Positions 45,126 to 57,000 of a DNA stretch of 64,000 bases are shown here, piece by piece. The stretch's first letter is position 1; each line of letters starts with the position of its first letter. The notes under the pieces were generated by a model. It was not told the origin of the DNA and searched no databases. It saw only the letters and a list, made by a program, of their open reading frames with translations. Source of the stretch: Lucifuga dentata (taxonomy: Eukaryota; Chordata; Actinopteri; Ophidiiformes; Bythitidae); NCBI GenBank assembly GCA_014773175.1, contig VXCM01000466.1, positions 198,588 through 262,587 of the forward strand, in the 5' to 3' direction. The position numbers were made by a program, and so were the translations under genes.

Positions 45126-47063
45126 TCAGTGGTTTATCCTTCTTCCACAGTTGTTATTGCTTCTCTCGTCGTCCATTGCTTTAGCGAGCCAGTCTCTCTC
45201 CTGCTCAGACTCAGAGTCACTGGCCTCACTGGCATCAGCTGCCAACAGGCGAGAGTAGTTAATCCTTCTCTGGCGAGGGGCTTTCCACTGGAGCAGAGGC
45301 AGGCACACACACCACGCCATCATGCCCACCGCTACTCCTCTGAACAGCCAGATCAGCCCAGCCCGCTGCACCAAAAACCCTCCTGCGAAGCTCCCCAGGC
45401 CTCTTCCAAGATCTAGAGAAAGAGTGCTGTAGATCCTCCTCACGCTCCTCTCAGCTCCTGGCATGGCCACGTCCTCACACTGGACCCTCACTGCCCACCA
45501 GAGGGCTCCACTGCTGAAACAGCTAAACAGCTGGGCAGGCAGAACAGCCCACGGCCCCCAAAGGAAAGAGTAATAGAAGCACTGCAGCCCCAGTGTTGCA
45601 GCCCCCAGTGTGAGCACCCTGCCAGGGCTCAGGACTTTGGACAGTCGGCCAGCAAAGAGAGGGAAGGCCATCTGTGAGATCAGGGCGACAGCCAGACAGA
45701 TTCCCATGTGCAGCTCACTGCTCCCCTCATCCTGCATTTGCCAAAGGAGGAAGTTATCCACCACCGAGCCTGCTATTCCTACAAGGAGGGTGGTGATGGC
45801 ACAGAGCAGAGCCCTGGGGTGNCCACCGAGCCTGCTATTCCTACAAGGAGGGTGGTGATGGCACAGAGCAGAGCCCTGGGGTGTCCACGCACCAGCTGCA
45901 TGGCTTTGAGGAGCCCGTTGGCCTTGTCTTGCTTCTTGTTCAAGTAGAGAGGCAGGAAAGTAGCCACAGGCAGGGCCAGAGCTGCCAGGCCAGCGTAGCA
46001 GTAGAAATGCACAGCGCTCCTGCTCATCTTGCCAATTATGGAGCAGCTTATTTGGCTGACCAGCAAACCCGCTCCCCCAACCCCACACGCTGCTCCGAGT
46101 AATCCCCACACCCATGTGCTGCCATAGCGGTNCCGCTCCCCCAACCCCACACGCTGCTCCGAGTAATCCCCACACCCATGTGCTGCCATAGCGGTCCGAG
46201 GCATCCACGGAATCGAGAAACTCATACAGGCCATCGTCTGCTGTCCACTTCAGAGGGGCAGATACAAACTCCCATACTGACACAGTGATGAGCATCAGGA
46301 AGAAGAGTTGGTGTTGAATGTCCATCACTTTCAGGCTTCCCATGAATTCAAAACGACTCTCCTTTTCTTCCTTTTCTCCCTCTCCTTGCAGGTCTTCTGA
46401 CTCTGATCTGATCTCGGACCTCTTACTCCTCACTCCTACCTGGTGGGTGGTATCATGATCTGTGACAGGTATGCTGGTCTGTGGTTCTCCACGACTTTCA
46501 TTCACAGCTACAGATACATTATACTGTGACTGCAGAGGATGAGGCATTCCATGATCATGCTGGTGAACTGAGTCTTTGCTCATTAAAGTGGTAGGCTGAG
46601 TGTGGGTGACAGTCTGGGAAACTGGCTTTGTATTGATTGTTGGGAGAGTTAAAGTGGATGACACGATAGGTAATTCATTAATGACATGCAAGTAGTCTCC
46701 CTGATTAAGAGATGGACTTGATCTCAGATCAGACATGTTACAGCTGGTATGTACATGTTCTTTTGCAGATGGGAGAAGAACAAGAATCAGAGCGACTGCT
46801 GCCGAACAAACAAGAGACCCGTTTATCACCATCCGTCTCTTATTGTAGTGTCTGGACAGCAGGCTGGCCACGGGGCACCAGATTACAGCTATGAGGTGCT
46901 TTGTACCCATGATGATGCCAGTCATGGCAGGAGTCAGACCCAGCTGTCTGAAGTACAGGGTGAGGAAGGGGAAGATGCAGCCTTTGGCACAGGAGCACAG
47001 GAAGGTAAAGGTGCCAGCCAGAGCGAGGGTGCCTCTGATGTCGACTTGCTGGTTCCTTTTCAT
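45126..47063 (-). CDS. mfsd6l: mfsd6l, major facilitator superfamily domain-containing 6-like
   Basis: This is an intronless membrane transporter-family gene; the substrate is unknown. Start at MKRNQQVDIRGTLALAG (ATG complement 47061-47063). An upstream in-frame ATG would read through a (CT)n repeat and is rejected. Two helices come early (FTFLCSCAKGCIFPFLTLYF; NGSLVCSAAVALILVLLPS), then a long Ser/Thr-rich loop of about 150 residues, then the remaining helices and an acidic tail. Two assembly faults disturb it. At N 45822 a 61-base segment is repeated, and at N 46132 a 63-base segment is repeated. Together they add 126 bases, so the frame is wrong between them but restored outside. With one copy of each the gene would be 1812 nt and 603 residues (human 586). 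The pik3r5 neighbour fits human 17p13.1. Confidence 0.92.
   Translation of the reverse strand: MKRNQQVDIRGTLALAGTFTFLCSCAKGCIFPFLTLYFRQLGLTPAMTGIIMGTKHLIAVIWCPVASLLSRHYNKRRMVINGSLVCSAAVALILVLLPSAKEHVHTSCNMSDLRSSPSLNQGDYLHVINELPIVSSTLTLPTINTKPVSQTVTHTQPTTLMSKDSVHQHDHGMPHPLQSQYNVSVAVNESRGEPQTSIPVTDHDTTHQVGVRSKRSEIRSESEDLQGEGEKEEKESRFEFMGSLKVMDIQHQLFFLMLITVSVWEFVSAPLKWTADDGLYEFLDSVDASDRYGSTWVWGLLGAACGVGGAXPLWQHMGVGITRSSVWGWGSGFAGQPNKLLHNWQDEQERCAFLLLRWPGSSGPACGYFPASLLEQEARQGQRAPQSHAAGAWTPQGSALCHHHPPCRNSRLGXHPRALLCAITTLLVGIAGSVVDNFLLWQMQDEGSSELHMGICLAVALISQMAFPLFAGRLSKVLSPGRVLTLGAATLGLQCFYYSFLWGPWAVLPAQLFSCFSSGALWWAVRVQCEDVAMPGAERSVRRIYSTLSLDLGRGLGSFAGGFLVQRAGLIWLFRGVAVGMMAWCVCLPLLQWKAPRQRRINYSRLLAADASEASDSESEQERDWLAKAMDDERSNNNCGRRINH
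45761..45883. other. Assembly duplication in mfsd6l (first join)
   Basis: 45761-45821 and 45823-45883 are identical 61-mers on either side of one N. This is the signature of overlapping contig ends placed side by side. Confidence 0.9.
46069..46195. other. Assembly duplication in mfsd6l (second join)
   Basis: 46069-46131 and 46133-46195 are identical 63-mers around the N at 46132. Confidence 0.9.
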
Positions 47064-47165
47064 GGCTTCCAGTGTGAGCGGTTCACTTTGTTTCCAAACA
47101 GGTTTTACATGAAGAGACAGGTTGGATAACAACTGAGAGACAGACAGATGCACAGACAGAGAGAC

Positions 47166-47169
<4 letters not shown>

Positions 47170-47213
<44 letters not shown>
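47170..47213. repeat. (GA)n microsatellite upstream of mfsd6l
   Basis: About 22 GA units some 107 bases before the mfsd6l start, in the presumed 5' UTR. Its translation produced a false N-terminal Leu/Ser run. Confidence 0.9.
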
Positions 47214-47220
<7 letters not shown>

Positions 47221-47289
47221 TGAAATATTTCAGTGATTACAACAGGAATAGGCAGATTGATGCCAGAGTAATCAGTACTTCGATACAAT

Positions 47290-49178
47290 AATGTGACTTA
47301 ATTTGGCAGCAATTTGTTTTTTAAGATATCAAATGACATGGAAGGAGAAATTAAAAAAATGGTGAAATTTTCTTTTGTTCCTTGTTTTGCTTGTTTGTTT
47401 TATAATAAGGATGCTTTACAATAGCTCCTGCCCATGTCTCTGATAAGAGAATAACAAGCTTGGTCAAAAAAAAAAAAAGATATATCAATAATAATGTTTT
47501 TATTTAAACATATATTCAAGTTTCTTCCATAAATAAAACTTAATTCTGCTTTCTGAAATAGAGGCCGAAATCCAAGAATCCCTCATTTCAAGCTTCCTTC
47601 TTATAGTCTATTTTTTGCAAATGCTGAGGGCATCAAGGGATCAATTTTAGAAAATAACAGTTTATCATTAGTTACATGTATTAAATGGAATTTTATTTAA
47701 TTGTTGTTCTGGGGACTAAATGTCATGTGATTAATGCTATTTAAATACAAACTGATCTTTAGCAATTACTAATGATAGAATGTCGATACTTTATTATTAT
47801 ACTGTATATAATTTCAATATTACCATCATTTCACATTTAAAACAATACTCAAAATACATCTGTGGCAATGTAGTATTACAAAAAAATCAAATAAAAAGAA
47901 GCATCACCCATTCTGAGAACACACGTTTAATGAAAACTTTAATTATTAGGGTAAGGGTTGAAGTTTTTCAGTTGTTGAGATGTGTTTGTTTTGTTTCACC
48001 ACACGTGTATTTTACACACATTTCCTGATATGTTGCTTAAATGTTCAAAAAGTAAATGACGCCTCAGTTATTCGAAAATATCATTCAGAAAATGATTTAC
48101 CTCTTTCAATTATGTACATTATTTGTACAAATAACAAACAAAAGTGCAAGCCGGCATATGATTAAAAACAATTTTAACTTTTCAACGATAGCCATAATGA
48201 ACAGACCGAGGCTGGCTTCTTCAAAAATGAATACAACATATTTTACAATTTCATTACAATAAATTTACAGTAACACCTGTCAGGTTGATCGCTGCGTTAA
48301 CAGTCACATAAAGTCTGGAAGATAAGTTAAAAAGAAGGTAAGGTTAAACATTTACCTCGTTAATTTTCCAGTGCAGGGTTCCATGTATTTAATCTACCGA
48401 TCATATTCCGGCGTTACAGCCACGTTTTTAGTCACTACTGTTGTAAAAGTACACCTGTCACCGTCACTACACGTTTACACCTGGAAAACCATTTCCATGC
48501 CTACAGCGCCCCCAGCGGTGGGGATGACTACGTGCAGCAGAGAGAATCCATATTAAAACAGAATTACTGAATAAATAAATAAATAAATAAATAAATAATA
48601 GAGGTAGTCGCTTAATTAGTCATATTCTTCTGGAACCTAAGATTTTTAATGAATTGAATGAATAATCATTCTCTGAGCAGACTACGGACTACAGACTGAA
48701 AGAAATCTCCTTTGCCTTCAATATTAGAGTTTGTTCAGGAACCTGGAAGTGCAGAATCCAACCATGAAAGTTACGTTGACTAAATTTTGTTTTTAAGGGC
48801 TGATCAAAAATAAGAAATGTGCCAATTTACATAGATAGCCTAAAACTTAGCTTAAATTGTAAGGCTATCAAGATGGTTTCTGCGCTTGAAAATCTCTGTA
48901 TTTCTGAAATGTAACCCTCGCTTTACTCTGTCTTTCTGTTTCCTGTTCTCTTTGCATTGTTTGACTTTTACCTGTTACCCTTTTGTACTTTATTGTAAAT
49001 TGTTTATTTAAATAAAGTTTATTTTAAAAAATAAATAAATCAGAGGTCCCCCCCCAAAAAATTAAATAAATAAATAAATAAATAAATAAATCCCTTTATG
49101 ATATTTTTTTTTCCATTGTGTCATAACACACTGCTTATGAGTCTTCATATTTCATAGACTGAGAGGTATGATCCCAAA
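47290..49178. other. Gene-free stretch upstream of mfsd6l and the 274-codon ORF
   Basis: AT-rich, with TAAA/AATA simple repeats at about 48570-48600 and 49060-49090. A locally GC-rich patch at 48280-48540 could hold a 5' exon or promoter, but no splice pair was established. Confidence 0.5.
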
Positions 49179-50003
49179 ATGCCAAAGAAAAGCATTTTAA
49201 AGAAACTCAAGCAAGAGGAAATTAAAATGACCAAGGAGATCTCCACCAAACACCTGGTGCCATCAAACACCTGGTGGCAAGATGATGAGGAATATTGGTA
49301 CTCCGATTATTATTACAAGGGTGAGTCCCAAAAGAATGAGGTCCCATGTAAGAAGAAGAAGGAGGACCTCTGTCTCCCATCTTTAAGGTGGAAAGGAGCC
49401 CGCATTTTCCTCACATCAGTATTTAAAAAGAAGAAGACCAACAGGATGCAAAGAAACCATCCTAATATTCCCACAAAGAAGTTCCAAGCAAATGAGATTT
49501 CACTTAAGAAGGATCGCCGTGCTGCAAATGCCTTGTTATGTGGCAGACAGACATACACCAGATATGGATGGAGGAAGAAACTCTATCTTAGGCTCCCCAA
49601 ATTCTCTCCTGGTCTTCCCACAATTAATGAGGAAGATGAAGAGGAAAAGAATGGCTGTACCAGCAGTGGATGTGGGTTCCAAGTCTCTTTTCCCACTACT
49701 TTTAAGGAAGATGAGGAGGAATACTGGGACTCTTCTACCAATGTCCCAATATTGGTCCCATGCAAGGAGGAGAATAAGAAGAAGGAAGACCTCTGTCTCT
49801 TAAGTAACTCTCTTCTCATGATTGAGGAGGAAGATAATGAGGAGTACTGGGACACTTTTTCCAATAGTGATGGTGAATCCCAAATGAATGAGGTCCAATG
49901 CAAGGAGGAGGAGGAGGAGGAGGAGGAGGAGGAGGAGGAGGACCTCTGTCTCCAACCTTCACAGTGGAAAAGAGTTTGCGCTCTCTTTTTGTCATTATTT
50001 TAA
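49179..50003 (+). CDS. Unrecognised intronless 274-residue ORF with acidic YW repeats
   Basis: I do not recognise this protein. The start MPKKSILKKLKQEE has a fair context (CAAAATGCC), and AATAAA follows the stop by 82 bases. The architecture repeats three times: an acidic stretch with E-YW, then a CK-rich link, then DLCL. Unit 1 is residues about 34-81 (DDEEYWYSD...VPCKKKKEDLCL...RWKGARIFLTSVF), unit 2 about 176-215 (DEEEYWDSS...VPCKEENKKKEDLCL), unit 3 about 217-274 (NEEYWDTFSN...CKEEE...DLCLQPSQWKRVCALFL). The middle is basic. A run of 12 Glu from a GAG repeat lies at about 243-254. No signal peptide and no known domain. It lies where mammals have pik3r6/ccdc42 near mfsd6l, but does not resemble them. 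It could be a single-exon gene or a large exon of a longer one. Confidence 0.5.
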   Translation: MPKKSILKKLKQEEIKMTKEISTKHLVPSNTWWQDDEEYWYSDYYYKGESQKNEVPCKKKKEDLCLPSLRWKGARIFLTSVFKKKKTNRMQRNHPNIPTKKFQANEISLKKDRRAANALLCGRQTYTRYGWRKKLYLRLPKFSPGLPTINEEDEEEKNGCTSSGCGFQVSFPTTFKEDEEEYWDSSTNVPILVPCKEENKKKEDLCLLSNSLLMIEEEDNEEYWDTFSNSDGESQMNEVQCKEEEEEEEEEEEEDLCLQPSQWKRVCALFLSLF

Positions 50004-50084
50004 AAGGAGACAAAGGAAATGAAAAGAAATGTATGTGTGTATGTATGTTTCATATTTCATTTCCATACATTACTGTTATAATTA

Positions 50085-50090
50085 AATAAA
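50085..50090 (+). terminator. Poly(A) signal after the 274-codon ORF
   Basis: AATAAA about 82 bases past the stop codon, in an AT-rich tail. Confidence 0.45.
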
Positions 50091-50099
50091 AACATATAT

Positions 50100-50858
50100 A
50101 GCAAAATGGAAAATATTTAGGTTTGTGGTTTATATGATCGAATGAATTATTAATTGTGAAATGAATTTTTGATGCCGCAAAATCAAATCACAGCACTGGT
50201 GGAAAGAAAAGATTGGGGGTTTGTCATTTCAATTTTGTCCAGTAGGGGGCAGCATTGATGTGCCAATACTAAATGCAAAGCCTTCTCATTTCTTTAATGG
50301 AAGAGTTTTATTTTAAAAAGCAGCAGAACTAAAAAGAAAACATAGTCCAATCACAGCGGAATGTACCATTGTGCAATGACCTGCAGTGTGCAAGTCATGA
50401 TAGCTATTCTGAGGCAAGCTAGCACAAATTTCAAGTTTTTTTTTTTGTCTTCAACTTCATTATGCTTTTATCAAAAATATGCAGTACAAGTTGGGGAACA
50501 TGACAGCAAAGAACATTTCTTTCAAACCGATAGACAAATAATATCAATAGTAGCAACAAAGAAACAACAAATAAAGGATAATTAGAGACAATAAGCAGCA
50601 ACACAAAGGGTTATTAATCTTGCACACGCACAAGAGTGGCACAGAATGATCAAATAAAAATGTAGTTACATTAAAATAAGTTGTTTAGGCAGAATGATTT
50701 TGAAACATTTTTTAAGAGACTTAAAATATTATTTAAAATCATTAGTAAATTAGCTGTAGTTTGGCAAAATGTCCTTCTGCTTACATAGATAAACATGATA
50801 TTTACCCAATAAAATGATTAGATTGATTAGCTCCAGGACTTCTTTTGGTAATTTCTCA

Positions 50859-50892
<34 letters not shown>

Positions 50893-51930
50893 GTCAGTAT
50901 TTTCAAAAGCGGTAATACTAATTTTAAAGGCTAACCTGTATGTCAATCCAAATCTGCTTTTCAATAGTTCACTGTCCTGGTGGCAGAATGTACATGGAGA
51001 TGATTCAAAGTTAAAGCTGTGTGAATTCAGATTCAAGTCCTGATGGCATTGATTTGCCTCCATAGTAAAACGTGCAACAGATTTCCCTTGATTTCCGCTG
51101 CTACCTGAGCGTTTAGCAATCAAAATATTTGATCATAACAGGTAGCATTTATTGCAGCGGGGCAAGAAGAGGAAGTTGAGAAAGGGTAGTCTACTGTTAA
51201 TCATTGTCTGAACTAGGAAAACAAAAAAATCAACAGATTTGATTCAAATATTCACTTATTTATTGCATATAAATGATCACGTGTGACATCTAAAAACGTT
51301 TGTATACATTTTTGGAAAAACAACTTGAAAATGATCTCATTACTATCACTTAATATTTACCAAATAAATAGCTTATTTTATTAACACAAGTACACCAATA
51401 CCCTGTTACTGATGTAGGTACATCAAAACATACACAATATAGTAATTAAGAAAGAGTTTTATGCTTTATCACACTGACAGCACATAACTCTGTGACTTTT
51501 CAGTTAGGCACCATCCTTATCTTCATTATTATCTAGATACAAATTGCATTTTAATGGAAGGTGGAAATGGAGCCAGTGCTATTTCAGTAATAACACTAAG
51601 CTATATATTTATAAGGCATCTAAACTATACTACTGTACCATATTACTCTACATTATTCACCTTCATAAGTGTAGATGGCAGCAGTGGTCAGTCTGATATG
51701 ACATGTTCATGACTATGGTTGTTGCTTGGCCCTTGGCTAATGTCAAGTTATTATAATAAAGATTTCTAGTTTAGGGTCAAATTGGAGCTGAAAGTGAAAT
51801 TATTACCTGTATGAAACTTAATGACAGCCTTCATAAACATCGGTACTGTAGCTATGCATGCCACATGGTAAGATGCAAAGTATGCATCTTGCAATGCTTT
51901 GGTCCATGCATGAGTCATACATCACTTCTT
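50100..51930. other. Gene-free AT-rich stretch
   Basis: A 31-base poly(A) run lies at about 50863-50893. No exon or transposon end was recognised. Confidence 0.55.
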
Positions 51931-51937
51931 TTACTCT

Positions 51938-52146
51938 AGTTTTTCTCAGTCATGATCCTCGAGTACCACAGCTGTAGATCTTTTCCACATCTCCTTGCTC
52001 CCCCCACACCTGATCAGCTAAATCAGGTGTGTTTAGTCAATCAAAATCTGTGAGGGATGAACTCTTGATCAAATGACCACACTTGAACAGGGAGAGATGC
52101 AAAATATACAGTGATGTAGAACTCAAGGACCAGGATGAAGTTAAAA
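51938..52146. repeat. Possible hAT-like MITE near the pik3r5 3' end
   Basis: The left end has CATGATCCTCGAGTACCACA. The right end, read in reverse, has CATCCTGGTCCTTGAGTTCT. The two are imperfect inverted repeats about 200 bases apart, similar to short fish elements I remember. The family assignment is weak. Confidence 0.35.
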
Positions 52147-52190
52147 CCCAGGCCAGCACAGTTTGGTTGTATGTAGAAGTAGAAAGTGAG

Positions 52191-54033
52191 TCAGAGATAT
52201 GAGGCAGAGAAAGAGGTGATGGGGAGGCAGAGCAGAGAGCAGTAGGAAGGGTGCAGAGGCTGGATTTGGCCTGGTAAGGGTTTATAGGACCTCCAGTCTG
52301 AACTGCTTCCTGGTTTACAGCACAAAGACACCTCACACCTGCAGATAAGACACAGCGTCACTGTATGAAACACTGATGTATGCATATAATATGACTTTTC
52401 TGGAGAAATATGTTCATCCTGTTTCTGTCTTTCTATAAGCCCTTTCAGACATGGAATCTGCTAAATTGCTGGCATCACCTATTAAAGGCTCTGTTCAAAC
52501 ATGCCAAAACCTTTATGGATAGAGGCGTAATTCTCATATGATGTTTGGTATCTGCCAGGCAAGACTGAGTAACACAGGAAATTATGTATAATACTCAAAG
52601 CGAGAGACTGTCGCCCACAACGGCGTCTCTCAGGGTGCTGTTTAGCTGTCTGCTACTTTGTCTTTGTCTTGGCTGGAGAGCAGCTCTCTTCTGAATCAGG
52701 CTGATTTTCAGGCATTTTGTTCAGAAAAGATGTGTTCAGTGAAAATGTGGCAATCCAAAATGAGCTCTGCGATCTAGATGCAGAATTTAAGTAGTCTCAC
52801 TTGATTGGTCTGCACGTTCTATATAAAAACGTCTAAGATCAGAGCGCTGTAATCTCGTGCATGCCTTTGCTGGCAATGTGACTGCATTTATTCACACTTG
52901 TGCCACAGAAATGTTACAAGGTCCCACCTAGTAGCAAAATGCCAGCTCTGCTTGTACGGAAAAGTAACTCGGGGTCCTTTTCAAACATGAGAAAATGTTA
53001 AATTGCCAGTAAATTAAACAGAATGGATGCATGTCTGAAAGGGACTTCAAGGTTAAAGTAGTGTATCTGCTTTACCTGGTTACACTCTGGATGATCTTCT
53101 TCTCATCCTGATCCAGACATACAGCAAAGGTTGTACCATTATCCCCACCGCTCACCTGGACCTTGTCCACCTTCGCCTCTGATACTGAAATATGCTGCCA
53201 GAGGTAAGATGGAGGGGAAGGTGTAAAAAGCAGAGTTTAATGGGGGAAAAAATGTAGGAGACTGTGTTTACTTTGACTGGTTCAATCCATATTCTACAGC
53301 CTTACCTGGTTGTAGCCCTTTTTAGACTTGGAGCACTGCCTCTTCAGCACTTCTGTCATCCTCAGCTTCAAACTCTCTATTGTTGGATCTAGACAGATCA
53401 GACATTACTGTTGATTTGATTAGAAATTGCAATACAGTGAAAAGCTACTGCAGGATAAAGAGAAACAGCAATATATCACAATAAGAAAAATATGGGAAAC
53501 ATTCTTCAGGCTGGAGTCACACACACCTAGCTGATCACTTTTCCCACAGGCTTTGTAAAGGTTTATTGATGTGCAAACCATCTCTGCTTGACTCCACTGA
53601 CCCCTCCCACTGATAGCCACCTGTAGATGATGTGAGGTTAAAAATAGCCCAGGCTTAAAATACACACTGTGTTATTATGCTGCAGGAAATGTGTGGTGGT
53701 CAAAGCAGGAGCAATACCTTGTTGTAGGCAATACTTAGCGTTAAAGGCACTGCCTCCCGTTCCCCATCAATACCAAACCTTTTGCTTGCGGCACCTTAAA
53801 AAAAAACAAAAAAAACACAAAAAACACAAAAAACATTAGACTGTGGGTCTATGGGACTGTGTGTATGTGTGTGTGTGTATGTGCTCTTCTTGTCTGTCAG
53901 AGTGTGACTCACCCATGGCCTTTACAGCTCTTGTTCCAGCAGTATGTCCAAGCTCCAGAGAATGAATAAACACTTCCCTTCTTCTCTCCCCTCCAACCAG
54001 AGTCAGCTAGGTTGAAAAAACAAGATAATAAAG

Positions 54034-54088
<55 letters not shown>

Positions 54089-57000
54089 TGAGTGATTCTC
54101 CTCTGACCTCAGCCTGGTAGAGCTGAACCAGAACAGGTTGGTCTGCATGTCTACAATAATAAAGCACCAAGTCAGCCAGCAGGGGGAGCTGTTCTGTGCC
54201 GCCTCTGCTCTCTGAGTCACCGTCCTCCTTACAAACTGTCTAAAAAAAAACAAAAAAACATGTTTACATATCCAATATACAGAAGTTATTTGGAGAATAT
54301 ATTATAATGAAAATATTAATATATTAATAATGTTCATACAGTTGCATTATGTGACAGCAAACACCAGTCTTTTAAAATCTGTGTTATCTGTGTGGGGTTA
54401 GCGCTGTGTGGCTAATCTTAGTGGTTTATGCTTCCTCCACACAAAACGCCCACCAAAAACTGTTTCATTTGTTAGTTATTTAGTTTGCTTTCTGCATAAG
54501 CAGAGACCATACCAGTGATTTTGTATGTTTGAGCACAATAAATACAACCTATATGTTACATTACTGCCACCCATTTAAAAAAAAAAAAAGAAAAAAATAC
54601 TGGAGTGGTTAATATTAGAATTGTTTTTCCTACCTTTCACACTGGCTTTGGTTTCAGTTCAACCTAGCATTTTATAAAAATCAATTTGTGACATTAGTAA
54701 TCTATTACAGTGATTGCCTTTCTCAAACATCTATTAATTATATTTTTTTGTCAAGGTGACGTATTTGTAACATTTCAACATGGATTCAAGGATTCAAGGC
54801 GGAGCTAAACAGAAGAAAATGTTTCTGCCAGGGAATACAGTCCCAGGAGAAGACGACTTTATCAGAGAACTTAAAACGACCGTGCCTTCTACAATTTTAA
54901 GTGTTAGCAGGCAGAACAATGAATTTTAAAGAAGGGTGTGTCACCTGAACATTTGATTTTGAAAGACTGTAGGGGATATGAAGACTAAAATATGTTTTTA
55001 TGTTATGGAAATTGGTTGGCAGTAATGTAATGGGTAATATTTTTGGGAATCAAACATGGTTGCCTGTACTGTCCTTTAAAATGTAAAATTGTAAAAATCC
55101 AACGTTCTACAAGCCATTAAGCAGAAAACACTTAAATCTGTATAGAGATTAATTTTCTGTCATCATATTACATGGTTTCTTAGTAAGGAACACTGAATGA
55201 TTCTCCTAATAACTGAATGTGGAACGGATGGAGCAGAGATGGGTATGACGTCAAAGTGTGAGGTAGATGAAGTACCTGACAAAGAACATCAGAGGAAAGG
55301 CTGAGCAGACTGAGCACATTCCGCTCGTACCAGGGATCGATCACACCCAAAATCTGGGCTATATTGGTTGTGTTGTCCTCCAGTATTAAGCCATTAGCCT
55401 CCTGTCATCATTAAAGCACAACATTAGCATTTTATCATTATGGTGTCTTGTTAGCAGGATGCAACAACATCACCTGTGGTGAAAGAAGTACTCAAATCTT
55501 TTACTTAAGTAAAGGAGCAAAACACACTGGAACAAATGCTCATTTATGGTGAAAATCCTGCATTCAATTTTCTACTTAAAGGACCATACCATTTTTTTTT
55601 TTTTTTAACATGTTTGAGCCCAGTAAGTGCTACCCGCATACACGTTACATTACTGCCAACCAGTTTCCAAAAAATATGACTGGAGCGGTACATTTTCAGA
55701 TTATTTTTCCTACCTTCCTGGAAGCCATTGGTTTCAGTTCATTCATTCATAAGACTCTAAAAATCAACTTGTAGAGACTTGAAACGTGCTTGAGATTAAT
55801 AATCCATCGCAGTGAACAACATGTTCTTCTTATTTGTTATTAATTTCTGCAGTTAAACGCATGGAGTGATCTGAGAATTCTCCAGGGGAAAGACAGCTTT
55901 TATTTTTATTTACAGAGAAATTAATATGACCGTGCATTTTACATTTGGCCTAATGTTCTAATGTTCACCTTAACATTTGATAGGGGATTTGGCAAAATAA
56001 CATAAAAACTAAAATACAGGTTTATGTTTTAGAAAACGGTTGGCAGTAATGTCATGGGTATGCGGGTAGTATTTATTGGACTTCTATTACCAGTGAAATG
56101 TATGCAAGTGTCCGAGGTCAAACTACTCATAATGAAGAAGAGGTGGGTTTAGTTTCATTGTCAGGTGAAAACTCCAGTTTTGAGGATTGTCAGTTGAGAC
56201 AAAGAAGGAAGAAAAGAAGGAATGTTAAAGGGAAAAGAAGAAGGAAATATGATATTACAATGTTTTATCTAATGTTGAATTCACTACTAACTACAGCCAA
56301 CAGATAAATGCAGTGGAGTCATAGGTTCATACAGTGTCTCTACAAATAGAAAATATCAAGTACTAGTACTTCAAATAGTATCTAAGTACAGTACAAATTG
56401 CAGTTATGTTCCACCTCTGTTACATAATACTATGCAAATACCATATGCATACATTGCAGTAGTGAAGTAAAAGAATTGATGTGAAGATGTAATAATGATA
56501 GCTGTTCTTACCTCACAGAGTGTGGCTTTGAATGAACTTTCTGTCAGCCCTTCTGTTGGAGTGTTTCCTCTTGCTGGACTTCCTGTGAGTCTTCTTTTGG
56601 TGGGAACAAAGTAGAACTGCAGTTTGCACGTTTTGGGGAGGCGAGGACACCTGCTCTCTTTTTGCTGCAGGTCGCTGTATGCCCTGGCCAGCCTGCCGGC
56701 CTCTTTATCTCCTCCAAACACCACCACTCTGACCAGAGTGACCACCTCCGCCACATCGCTCTCATCGCAGCTCAGGATGGGCCTCCTGCGGATGCACATG
56801 TGCTTTTGAGGGGGACGAGGATCCTGGTTTAGTAGAGGAGGAGATGCGTATGGTGGGTAACCCTGTCTTTGCAGAGACTTGGCGCACTTGAATTTCACCC
56901 CAGGTCTTGGGAAGTCTTTAAAATTCTCGCCATAGCCCATGCTCTGGGCATGGCGGCAGATAGACGGGCTGCGGGGAGACCTGAAAAGCATAGATAAGCG

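Noticed and set aside
47064..47288. Upstream in-frame extension of mfsd6l (75 extra codons)
   Set aside because: It translates a GA/CT microsatellite into Leu-Ser repeats and has no family counterpart. The MKRNQQVDIRG start fits the family length.
51938..52146. Considered as an alternative last exon of pik3r5
   Set aside because: The p101 reading already ends with the family's terminal residues at 52191, and the stretch looks like a short inverted-repeat element.
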